The translations under genes and the position numbers were made by a program. From Chloroflexota bacterium (lineage in GTDB: Bacteria > Chloroflexota > Anaerolineae > Promineifilales > Promineifilaceae), in contig QQUD01001130.1 of assembly GCA_008501785.1 (NCBI GenBank), positions 1 to 7,872 of the forward strand: a stretch of DNA of 7,872 nt, in the 5' to 3' direction. The notes under the pieces are model-generated. The model was not told the origin of the DNA. It did no database searches and saw nothing but the letters and a program-made list of their open reading frames with translations. Of the stretch, positions 1 through 6,096 are shown piece by piece. Positions within the stretch are counted from its first letter, which is position 1. Each line of letters opens with the position of its first letter.

Positions 1-705
1 TTTATTGTTCATGCCATTCTCGTGAAAAAATAGTGGGTGGATAAAGTGGGTGGCTTTGATAAACGCTTGCGCAGGGTAGAAGATTGGGATTTGTGGATGC
101 GTATGGCGTATGCAGGTTGCAAAATGGGGTGGGTGGAAGAAATCGTTTGTGCCTATCGCATGTTCCCCGGTCAAATGACGCGCAATGCGGCCGCTCAGAA
201 AAAAGTGACTGTTGGAGTCATGAATAAGTTTTTTGACCAGCCGGGACTGTCAGATGATTTGCTAGCATTGAAATCAGATGTATTGACTCGTGTCTATTTG
301 GTTTGCGCTGGGCGCGAATATGGGGCAGATCAATGTGATGATGCCCAAGAAAGCATCGCTGAAGCCATAAAGCTAACACCCGCCCTTGCCACTTCTCGAC
401 AAGATGAGCTAATTGATTCACTGCTATCTTGGACTACAAACCCATTTGTTGGCGATCCTATCGACTATACAATGCGCGTATTTAACAACTTGCCCGATAA
501 TGCAGCGGCAATCAAACAGAAAAAACGATGGGCATTAGGCGAAATTGGCCTACGCACATTTTTTACGGCGAAAAAGAATGAAGATTGGTCGACAGTGCGT
601 CGAGCTGGTCAAGTTGTCGCTGCAAATGCGCCAGCTCGCATGTGGAATCGGGGAGTTGTTTCCATTTTATTACAAAGCATGATGCACAGGCAGCCACAAT
701 CATGA
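1..705 (+). pseudogene. GT2-family glycosyltransferase, 3' part, interrupted by an in-frame TAG (5' end outside window)
   Basis: The frame is open from base 1 except for a TAG at 31-33, and it ends at TGA 703-705. The ten codons before the TAG (reading VHAILVKK just before it) and those after it (WVDKVGGFD) align without gaps to the GT2 encoded at 1674-2891 (HSVLVRK, T, WFDKVTGFD), so the stop sits inside a conserved part of the catalytic domain. After it come the late GT2 motif EDWDLWMR, carrying the ED pair expected of the catalytic base, and a helical C-terminal extension of about 150 residues. The nucleotide-sugar binding part with DDGS and DxD lies left of the window. A GTG at 37 gives a 222-codon open frame, but that product would lack the donor-binding half and could not be an active transferase alone. 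Alternatives are a sequencing error in an intact gene, or rare readthrough. TAG ends two other genes here, so genome-wide reassignment is unlikely. Confidence 0.72.
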
Positions 706-1661
706 TTCGACGCATTAGAAGAAAGCTCAGGAATATCAATGAGCAGCTCAAGTCTAAAGCGATTGTGCTAATGTATCATCGCGTGATTGATCTCCCGCAT
801 GACCCGTTCAACTTAGCTGTTTCGCCCGACAATTTTGCGCAACAAATGGCTTACTTAAAACAGCATTGCCAGCCCATGCGCCTTGCAGAATTGACGGAAT
901 GCATTCAGAAAAACAATTTGCCACGCAGGGCTGTTGTGGTCACGTTTGATGACGGCTATTTCGACAACCTCACCTATGCACATCCAATTCTCGAAGCCGC
1001 CCAAATCCCTTGGACTTTATTCGTCACAGATGGTTTTATCGACAGTAACCAAGTGGTTTGGTCGGATGAGTTGGCGTATCTGATGTTAAACACGCCAAGA
1101 TTGCCAGAGCGTGGGCAATTGCAGCTGCCAGACCAAGTGTACGCATGGACTACATTGTCTCATCAAGAGCGTTTGGTGGCTTGCCTTGATTTACAAAGAT
1201 TCTTTTTGCCGTTGAGAACTTCAGATCGGGATAAATACATCGCTGACCTATTTAATTGGGCAGGAATTAAACGTTTACCCCTCCCCGATTACCGAATGAT
1301 GACCTCTTTGGAGCTTGCAGAATTAGCACAGAGCAAATTTTTAGAAATTGGTGGGCATACGCAAACGCATCCGTTTCTGACCACTTTATCTTTGGATGAG
1401 CAGTTAACGGAGATTGCTGCGGGTCGTGAGAAATTAGCATCGAAGTTAGACAAGCCTGTTAAATCGTTTGCTTATCCCTTTGGTGATTACTCAAGCCAAA
1501 CCGTTGATTTGGTCAAACAAGCTGGTTTTGAAGCGGCGGTGACGGTTGAACCAATCAAAATTAAAGGTGAAGTGGATTTATACCAACTTGGACGCTTTCA
1601 AATTAATAATTGGGACGTTCATGAATTTAGCCAACGCATTAATAACTACTTGCTTTGGTAA
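702..1661 (+). CDS. Polysaccharide deacetylase (NodB-homology, carbohydrate esterase 4-like)
   Basis: The 319-aa product is a metal-dependent deacetylase of the NodB homology family, whose members remove N- or O-acetyl groups from glycans. Visible motifs are the LMYHRV start of the domain (23-28), motif 1 TFDDG (81-85, with the catalytic-base and metal aspartates), motif 2 HTQTHP (219-224, the two metal-binding histidines) and motif 3 FAYPFGDYS (256-264). All key residues are present, so it is probably active. No signal peptide or membrane segment is visible (the N terminus is basic: MIRRIRRKLR), which suggests it acts in the cytoplasm on a lipid-linked precursor or on a membrane-associated substrate. 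The frame is open upstream to 585, but ATG 702 is preferred: it overlaps the preceding TGA as ATGA, typical of translational coupling, and it gives a family-like N terminus. The gene ends 12 bp before the next GT2. The substrate cannot be told from sequence. Confidence 0.9.
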   Translation: MIRRIRRKLRNINEQLKSKAIVLMYHRVIDLPHDPFNLAVSPDNFAQQMAYLKQHCQPMRLAELTECIQKNNLPRRAVVVTFDDGYFDNLTYAHPILEAAQIPWTLFVTDGFIDSNQVVWSDELAYLMLNTPRLPERGQLQLPDQVYAWTTLSHQERLVACLDLQRFFLPLRTSDRDKYIADLFNWAGIKRLPLPDYRMMTSLELAELAQSKFLEIGGHTQTHPFLTTLSLDEQLTEIAAGREKLASKLDKPVKSFAYPFGDYSSQTVDLVKQAGFEAAVTVEPIKIKGEVDLYQLGRFQINNWDVHEFSQRINNYLLW

Positions 1662-1673
1662 CTTTCGGATTTA

Positions 1674-2891
1674 ATGAATGAGAGTATGTTTGAAATGAAT
1701 CAATCAAACGCAGAACCGACATCCGTGCTTGTGAGCATTATTATTTCTACCTATAACCGGGCCAATACAATTTCTAAGCCAATTGATAGTGTGTTGGCGC
1801 AAACGTATCCTCACTTTGAGTTGATTATTATTGACGATGGTTCAACCGATAATACGGATGAGGTTGTGGCCGCCTATCATGATCCGCGTATTATTTACAA
1901 GTGGGTTAAAAATGGGGAGCGTTCGCGGGCACGAAATATTGGCATTAGCATGAGCCAGGGTAAGTACATTGCCTTTATGGATTCTGATGATTGGTTTATG
2001 CCGCATAAACTATCGTTTCAGGTTAATGCAATGGAAGCGAATCCTGAAGTTGGGTTAGCTTTAGGGGGGTGGATTGTTGTTGATGAAAACGGCCGTAAAA
2101 TATTAAGCAGCCATCCCTGGCAGTGGATACAAAGTCAGCCAAATCTAGAGCAGTGGCTATTTTCAGCAACGGCAACATTGCACAGTGTACTTGTAAGGAA
2201 AACATGGTTTGATAAGGTTACAGGGTTCGATCCTGAGCTAAATATGGCAGAAGATATTGAGTTGTGGATGCGACTCTCTTTAGCCGGATGTCAAACGATG
2301 TGGACTGAAGATTATGTTGCTGCTTATGTGGTGCATGATTCGAATTCCCTTCGTGACTGGTCAAATGTGAAACGGGGCCGAATGAAATTTCTGAACACAA
2401 TTTTTCAAAATCCGCAAATTTGTGAAGGTTTGACAGTTTCTAAAGATGAAGTATATGCGCGTTTTCACCTCGACTTGGCTTGGATGGCGTTTGCTGAAAA
2501 TTTAGTGCCACAGGGTCAGCAAGAATTGGCTCAAGCTGTTGAGTTGCACCCCAAATATGTGGCCCAAAATGCTGACGAAATCAGACAATCGATTATTGAT
2601 TATTCGCAACATTACATGGTTTCGGCCCCAATCCAATTTGTTGAATCAGTTTTTGACAATTTGCCACCAAAGCTGGCGTTTTTGCAGCAATATCGACGCC
2701 AAACATTGGGCATAGCGTTGTTGAGTCAGGCGTGGCGGGGGCGTGAACAGGGTGAATACGGCCGTGTTCGACAAACCATCACGCGCGCCATCTGGTACAC
2801 ACCAAATTGTTTGCAAAATCGTGGGGTGTGGTCCCTGCTCTTTCAAGCATTTGTGGGACGGCCGTTTCGGTGGGCATTGCAAAAAGGATAA
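1674..2891 (+). CDS. GT2-family glycosyltransferase with helical C-terminal extension
   Basis: A 405-aa inverting GT-A transferase. The N-terminal domain has VSIIISTYNRA (20-30), the nucleotide-binding DDGSTDNT (54-61), ARNIGI (86-91), the metal-binding DSDD (103-106) and the late acidic ED pair in AEDIELWMR (192-200). Residues from about 235 to 405 form a predicted helical extension that is also found in the first gene of the window and, more distantly, in the product of 3965-5167; landmarks are FDNLP (327-331) and NRGVWSLL (382-389). There are no transmembrane segments, so it is presumably a cytoplasmic enzyme adding a sugar to a lipid-linked glycan. The start is uncertain: ATGs at 1674, 1686 and 1695 are all in frame. 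ATG 1695 has the best upstream purine run (GAGAG at 1680-1684, 10 nt away), while 1674 lies 12 bp after the deacetylase stop. The domain begins well after all three. Donor and acceptor are unknown. Three copies of the ACGGCCGT palindrome lie within this gene. Confidence 0.9.
   Translation: MNESMFEMNQSNAEPTSVLVSIIISTYNRANTISKPIDSVLAQTYPHFELIIIDDGSTDNTDEVVAAYHDPRIIYKWVKNGERSRARNIGISMSQGKYIAFMDSDDWFMPHKLSFQVNAMEANPEVGLALGGWIVVDENGRKILSSHPWQWIQSQPNLEQWLFSATATLHSVLVRKTWFDKVTGFDPELNMAEDIELWMRLSLAGCQTMWTEDYVAAYVVHDSNSLRDWSNVKRGRMKFLNTIFQNPQICEGLTVSKDEVYARFHLDLAWMAFAENLVPQGQQELAQAVELHPKYVAQNADEIRQSIIDYSQHYMVSAPIQFVESVFDNLPPKLAFLQQYRRQTLGIALLSQAWRGREQGEYGRVRQTITRAIWYTPNCLQNRGVWSLLFQAFVGRPFRWALQKG
2089..2096. 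repeat. ACGGCCGT palindrome, copy 1
   Basis: Exact octamer inside the GT2 gene, read as codons for Asn-Gly-Arg (phase A-ACG-style: AAC GGC CGT). One of seven exact copies in the window. Confidence 0.7.
2758..2765. repeat. ACGGCCGT palindrome, copy 2
   Basis: Exact octamer read as TAC GGC CGT (Tyr-Gly-Arg), same phase as copy 1 but in an unrelated protein context. Confidence 0.7.
2858..2865. repeat. ACGGCCGT palindrome, copy 3
   Basis: Exact octamer read as GGA CGG CCG T (Gly-Arg-Pro), a different codon phase from copies 1 and 2 and only 100 bp from copy 2. Confidence 0.7.
2885..2888 (+). promoter_or_regulatory. Ribosome binding site for the GT4 gene
   Basis: AGGA lies 6 nt before ATG 2895, inside the last codons of the preceding GT2. 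This fixes the start and indicates coupled translation across the 3-bp gap. Confidence 0.7.
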
Positions 2892-2894
2892 CGT

Positions 2895-3932
2895 ATGGAA
2901 ATCAAGTTCATTTACGATAGATGGGATCATCACTCAGGACATTCAGGATATGATATTATGGTTCCTTTCTTGGGTGAACCACTGCCATCCATCGATTATA
3001 AAGATAAAAAAGCACGTATTGTTCCCTGGCGCGTTGCTACCCGATTTGTGCATCATCGCGTAGGTATGCGGCACTATGCTCACCATCACTTTTATGCAGA
3101 GTTAACGGCCGTTTTCGACATGTTCAAAAGCAAAAACACCATCTACCACGTAATGGAAGGTGATTTTGGGTATCGTCACCTCGGGAAGTTTAGTGGCTTT
3201 AAAGGAAATCGTGTCGTTGCAACCTACCATTTGCCGCCAAAACGTCTGGCAGATGATATACATTCCTTTAAACATTTAGATCAATTGAGCGCCATTTTCG
3301 TGGTTGGCAAAAACCAGCTATCTTTCTTTGAACCCCATGTTCAACCCGACAAACTGCACTGGGTTCCGTTGGGCATTGACACAGAATATTTTCATCCCGT
3401 TCCTTCTAGACAGCGAAGTGGCACAAAACAATGTTTGTTTGTTGGACGGCATATGCGTGATTTAGAAACGCTGAAGGGTGTTGTGGAACGTTTGGCTGCT
3501 GATGATGAGCTGGATGTGAAGACTGTGCTGGTTACGGATCAGGCGGGCAAGGAGATGTTTGCAGGCATTCAGGGTGTGGATGCGCGGGTGCGTATTCCAG
3601 AAGAAGAATTGTTAGATTTGTATCAGCAGTCTGACTTGTTGTTGTTGCCGCTGTTTGATGCAACGGCCGTTATTGCCCTGCTCGAAAGCCTGGCCTGTGG
3701 GCTGCCTATCGTCTCCACCAATATTGGTGCGGTACCCGACTATGTTGATGACACTTGTGCCAAATTAGCACCGCCACAAGACCCCGAAGCCATGTACGCA
3801 GCGGTGCGTACACTGTTAACTGACGAGCAGCGATTGTGCGAAATGTCGGAAAATGCTCGCCAAAAAGCACTGAAATATGATTGGTCAGAAATCGTTCGGA
3901 TCATGCGTGACATCTACAGCCAAATCCTCTAA
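2895..3932 (+). CDS. GT4-family glycosyltransferase (GT-B fold)
   Basis: The 345-aa length suits a retaining GT-B transferase of family 4. The N-terminal Rossmann half begins EIKFIYDRWDHHSGHSGYD, and the HSGYD element (16-20) takes the place of the usual glycine-rich acceptor loop. The C-terminal donor half starts near residue 179 with CLFVGR (180-185) and contains the nucleotide-sugar site ALLESLACGLPIV (261-273), followed by STNIGAVPDYV. The second glutamate of the E-x7-E donor motif is E264. The position of the first is alanine (A256), with D255 beside it. No membrane segment is apparent, so a peripheral cytoplasmic enzyme is likely. It sits between two GT2 genes, 3 bp after one and 32 bp before the other, so it should act in the same glycan pathway. 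The sugar transferred is not predictable. Two copies of ACGGCCGT lie within the gene. Confidence 0.9.
   Translation: MEIKFIYDRWDHHSGHSGYDIMVPFLGEPLPSIDYKDKKARIVPWRVATRFVHHRVGMRHYAHHHFYAELTAVFDMFKSKNTIYHVMEGDFGYRHLGKFSGFKGNRVVATYHLPPKRLADDIHSFKHLDQLSAIFVVGKNQLSFFEPHVQPDKLHWVPLGIDTEYFHPVPSRQRSGTKQCLFVGRHMRDLETLKGVVERLAADDELDVKTVLVTDQAGKEMFAGIQGVDARVRIPEEELLDLYQQSDLLLLPLFDATAVIALLESLACGLPIVSTNIGAVPDYVDDTCAKLAPPQDPEAMYAAVRTLLTDEQRLCEMSENARQKALKYDWSEIVRIMRDIYSQIL
3105..3112. repeat. ACGGCCGT palindrome, copy 4
   Basis: Exact octamer, extended to the 10-bp palindrome AACGGCCGTT at 3104-3113. It is read as ACG GCC GTT (Thr-Ala-Val) in the GT4 gene, the third codon phase. Confidence 0.7.
3663..3670. 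repeat. ACGGCCGT palindrome, copy 5
   Basis: Exact octamer within AACGGCCGTT (3662-3671), Thr-Ala-Val phase, in the donor-binding half of the GT4. Confidence 0.7.
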
Positions 3933-3956
3933 AGGGCTGCTTAATAACGCAAAAGC

Positions 3957-3960
3957 GAGG
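3957..3960 (+). promoter_or_regulatory. Ribosome binding site supporting a GTG start
   Basis: GAGG lies 4 nt before GTG 3965. The GT2 core begins two residues later (TVSVLIPSYN), so no other start is needed. Confidence 0.6.
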
Positions 3961-3964
3961 CACT

Positions 3965-5167
3965 GTGACGACTGTAAGCGTATTAATTCCATCTTATAAC
4001 CATGCACATTTCGTCAGTGCCGCTGTAAACAGCGCACTGGCGCAAACCCATCCCGACGTCGATATTATCGTGATAGATGACGGTTCCAAAGACAATACTG
4101 CAGAAGTTGTGGCCACCTTTGGTGATGCGGTCAACTATGTTTATCAAGAAAATCAGGGATTGTCGGCCGCTCGTAATACTGGCATTCGTCATGCACGTGG
4201 CGAGTATATTGCCTTGCTCGATGCAGATGATTTGTGGAGTCCCGAATATCTTGCAGAATCGTTGAAGGTGATTGAGCAAAATCCCCGAGCAGGTCTCACC
4301 TATTGTTGGTGGTCCCATATTGACGAAAATGGCAACCCCATGCCGGAGCCAGGGTTCTTTAACAAACGCGGTCATTTGCTCAAAACATTTGCCGTCAGAA
4401 ATTATTTCCCGCCAGTTGCGGTTTTGGTACGAAAAGCATGTGTTGCAGAAGCAGGTGGATTTGATGAAAAACTGTTTGCTTTAGAAGATTGGGACCTCTG
4501 GTTCCGGATTGCGGCGAATGGTTGGGAATTTGATTGTGTTCCTCAAGTGTTGGTTCAATACCGACGGCACAGCAGCAATATGACGCTTGATGTGCCGCGT
4601 ATGGAGCGCAATCAACTCGGCGTTCTCGATAAAATGGGCCAGTCGGCTGTTGTTTCTGAAATTGAGCACTTGTTGCCAATGGCGCGGGCGAATGTGCATT
4701 TGAATAGTGCATTATCGTATCATTCGCAAGGCAAACAGGTGGAGAGCTTTGTGTCTTTTGTAACGGCCGTTAAAATTTGGCCGGACATGCTCTTGCAAGA
4801 AGAAACCTGGTATCGTTGGGTTTGCGCCGATCAGCCCCCAGGGTATCAAGATACATCACAATTTAAAAACTTAGACGAGGCGGCAGAACGAAACAGCGCA
4901 TTGCTGGCAAAATTGTTGGAAAATCCAGAGGTTGCTGCTGAAGTTGAAGCACGCCAAGATCAAATAGAAAAAACTGCGATGATGATGTTAGCTACACATT
5001 ATTATTTAGAAGATGATATGGTTGGTACACGTCGCCAAGTTTTCGCGCTCTCTCGTAAACAACCACAAGTTTTATTGCAGTCAAAAGCTGTTGGTTTGTT
5101 GGCAAAATCCTTCGTTGGTCGTCAACGTGTGCGCAATTTAAAACGAATAATTGCTTCAGGTAGTTAG
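3965..5167 (+). CDS. GT2-family glycosyltransferase with long C-terminal helical region
   Basis: A 400-aa inverting GT-A transferase starting at GTG. It has VSVLIPSYNHA (4-14), DDGSKDNT (38-45), SAARNTGI (67-74), the metal-binding DADD (86-89) and the late ED pair in LEDWDLWFR (173-181), so every catalytic landmark is present. Residues from about 215 to 400 are mostly helical. The last 60 or so (QPQVLLQSKAVGLLAKSFVGR, around 366-386) resemble the end of the GT2 encoded at 1674-2891 (TPNCLQ...FQAFVGR), while the middle part has diverged and contains a glutamate-rich stretch (295-335) that may be coiled. It is the last gene of the first tightly packed run and ends at TAG, followed by a 187-bp gap. 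It is presumably a cytoplasmic enzyme adding one residue to the repeat unit; the donor is unknown. Confidence 0.9.
   Translation: MTTVSVLIPSYNHAHFVSAAVNSALAQTHPDVDIIVIDDGSKDNTAEVVATFGDAVNYVYQENQGLSAARNTGIRHARGEYIALLDADDLWSPEYLAESLKVIEQNPRAGLTYCWWSHIDENGNPMPEPGFFNKRGHLLKTFAVRNYFPPVAVLVRKACVAEAGGFDEKLFALEDWDLWFRIAANGWEFDCVPQVLVQYRRHSSNMTLDVPRMERNQLGVLDKMGQSAVVSEIEHLLPMARANVHLNSALSYHSQGKQVESFVSFVTAVKIWPDMLLQEETWYRWVCADQPPGYQDTSQFKNLDEAAERNSALLAKLLENPEVAAEVEARQDQIEKTAMMMLATHYYLEDDMVGTRRQVFALSRKQPQVLLQSKAVGLLAKSFVGRQRVRNLKRIIASGS
4763..4770. repeat. ACGGCCGT palindrome, copy 6
   Basis: Exact octamer within AACGGCCGTT (4762-4771), Thr-Ala-Val phase, in the C-terminal extension of the GT2. Confidence 0.7.
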
Positions 5168-5171
5168 AAAG

Positions 5172-5194
5172 CTTTTCGTTTTATATTCGAAAAG
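5172..5194 (+). terminator. Weak hairpin after the first gene run, possible terminator
   Basis: CTTTTCG (5172-5178) and CGAAAAG (5188-5194) form a perfect 7-bp inverted repeat with a 9-nt loop, starting 4 bp after the TAG at 5165-5167. The stem is AT-rich and no T-run follows it on the + strand, so it is a weak intrinsic terminator at best. It could instead be an RNA 3'-end stabiliser. Confidence 0.3.
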
Positions 5195-5267
5195 GTATGA
5201 AAAACCTCTGCGCATGAAAAAATATTGATATCCTGGAGATAACGAACGCACTATTAAACTTTCTTAC

Positions 5268-5278
5268 ATAGTAACTAT
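5268..5278. repeat. Short inverted repeat (possible operator half)
   Basis: ATAGT and ACTAT are perfect 5-bp arms around one central A. With so AT-rich a background this may be chance. It is noted because it lies in the probable promoter region of the methyltransferase gene. Confidence 0.25.
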
Positions 5279-5314
5279 TCACCGAGCTACCAGAAAGTAG
5301 ATACGTAGTAAATA

Positions 5315-5330
5315 AATTAAGCACTTAATT
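5315..5330. promoter_or_regulatory. 16-bp palindrome, candidate operator
   Basis: AATTAAG (5315-5321) and CTTAATT (5324-5330) are perfect 7-bp arms around a 2-bp CA centre, 24 bp before ATG 5355. The size and symmetry fit a dimeric repressor site or an RNA hairpin near the 5' end of the transcript. No regulator gene is in the window to pair it with. Confidence 0.35.
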
Positions 5331-5343
5331 GGTTGCATTTCAC

Positions 5344-5349
5344 AGGTGA
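5344..5349 (+). promoter_or_regulatory. Ribosome binding site deciding the methyltransferase start
   Basis: AGGTGA lies 5 nt before ATG 5355. The in-frame GTG at 5346 is part of this SD sequence, so ATG 5355 and not GTG 5346 should be the start. Confidence 0.75.
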
Positions 5350-5354
5350 ATAAA

Positions 5355-6074
5355 ATGTTTAAGAAACTATATAAGCTTTTTGTGCCTGAAATGATTAGGA
5401 ATCAAATTTACATGGCTCATTATGACCAGATTATGCAAGAATTAGAAAGCGGCGGTGTCGTACCTGAAAACTCAACATCAGACGCAATTTTGAGCGAAAA
5501 GCATAATGTGGAATTAAGCGAAGCCCACATTGCAAACTTAAAAGTCTTAACAAACCGAGAAAAACTTTTGGAATATATGCCTGAGGGATCAGTTGTGGCA
5601 GAAATTGGTGTCTTCAAGGGCGATTTTTCTGATGCCATTTTATCAATTACCAAACCACGTAAATTACATTTGATCGATCCTTGGGATCAAATCGATGAAA
5701 CATTTTTAGAGTATGCTGATTTTGTTCAAGATAGATTTAAAAAAGAAATTTCAAATGGGCAAGTCGTGATCAATAAAGGCTTTTCGTTTTCTGAGCTGAA
5801 ACATTTCGATGATCATTATTTTGATTGGGTTTATATCGATTCAGATCATTCTTACCAGTCAACGATGCAAGAATTGGAATTGTGTAAGCATAAGGTAAAA
5901 GAGGGTGGCATTATTGCAGGACATGATTATTGCTCTTGGTCATTTCATGAGCGAATGCGGTATGGTGTTATCGAAGCAGTTAATGAGTTTTGTGAAAAAT
6001 ATGATTGGGAGATGATATACCTGACAAATGAGGTGCATCGTTATCTGAGTTTCGCAATTCGACAATGTAATTAA
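5355..6074 (+). CDS. Class I SAM-dependent methyltransferase (Methyltransf_24-like)
   Basis: The 239-aa product has a Rossmann-type methyltransferase core from about residue 78: motif I VVAEIGVFKGDF (80-91, the SAM-binding loop), a second strand ending in the acidic position LHLIDPW (104-110), then DWVYIDSDHSY (157-167) and GGIIAGHDY (184-192). The spacing and the IDSDHSY and AGHDY segments are characteristic of the family that includes many sugar and macrolide O-methyltransferases in polysaccharide clusters. The first 75 or so residues are a helical cap. No membrane segment is visible. The likely role is O-methylation of a glycan residue or of the chain end; this rests on family and context. 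The coding sequence looks clearly more AT-rich than the genes to its left and holds none of the ACGGCCGT octamers, so it may have a different origin. The next GT2 starts 22 bp after it. Confidence 0.85.
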   Translation: MFKKLYKLFVPEMIRNQIYMAHYDQIMQELESGGVVPENSTSDAILSEKHNVELSEAHIANLKVLTNREKLLEYMPEGSVVAEIGVFKGDFSDAILSITKPRKLHLIDPWDQIDETFLEYADFVQDRFKKEISNGQVVINKGFSFSELKHFDDHYFDWVYIDSDHSYQSTMQELELCKHKVKEGGIIAGHDYCSWSFHERMRYGVIEAVNEFCEKYDWEMIYLTNEVHRYLSFAIRQCN

Positions 6075-6096
6075 AATTGAAACAAACATTTTTATA

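Larger units (their letters stand above)
5168..5354. other. AT-rich intergenic region, likely regulatory start of a second transcription unit
   Basis: This 187-bp stretch is the largest gene-free gap in the window. It is clearly AT-rich and holds three inverted repeats (5172-5194, 5268-5278, 5315-5330) upstream of a gene with a good SD. I see no convincing -35/-10 pair with normal spacing: TTGATA at 5225-5230 has no good -10 at 16-19 bp. A promoter here is therefore inferred from position only. A seven-codon ATG frame at 5197 is too short to call. Confidence 0.45.

Noticed and set aside
187..194. GCGGCCGC octamer as a further copy of the palindrome
   Set aside because: It has G and C at the outer positions where the repeated octamer has A and T. 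It also occurs only once, so I did not count it.
585..701. N-terminal extension of the deacetylase frame beginning at 585
   Set aside because: It overlaps the upstream gene by about 120 bp, its serine/cysteine-rich residues do not look like a signal peptide or family sequence, and ATG 702 forms an ATGA overlap with the upstream stop.
2743..3063. Open frame across the GT2/GT4 junction in another phase
   Set aside because: It overlaps two well-supported genes, has no SD and shows no recognisable motif. The same holds for the many minus-strand open frames (for example 3983-4375, 4395-4712, 6394-6798), which are shadows of real genes.
5197..5217. Short ATG frame encoding MKNLCA in the intergenic gap
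   Set aside because: It is six residues long and has no supporting evidence of translation. It is not a credible leader peptide, since no attenuator-like structure follows.
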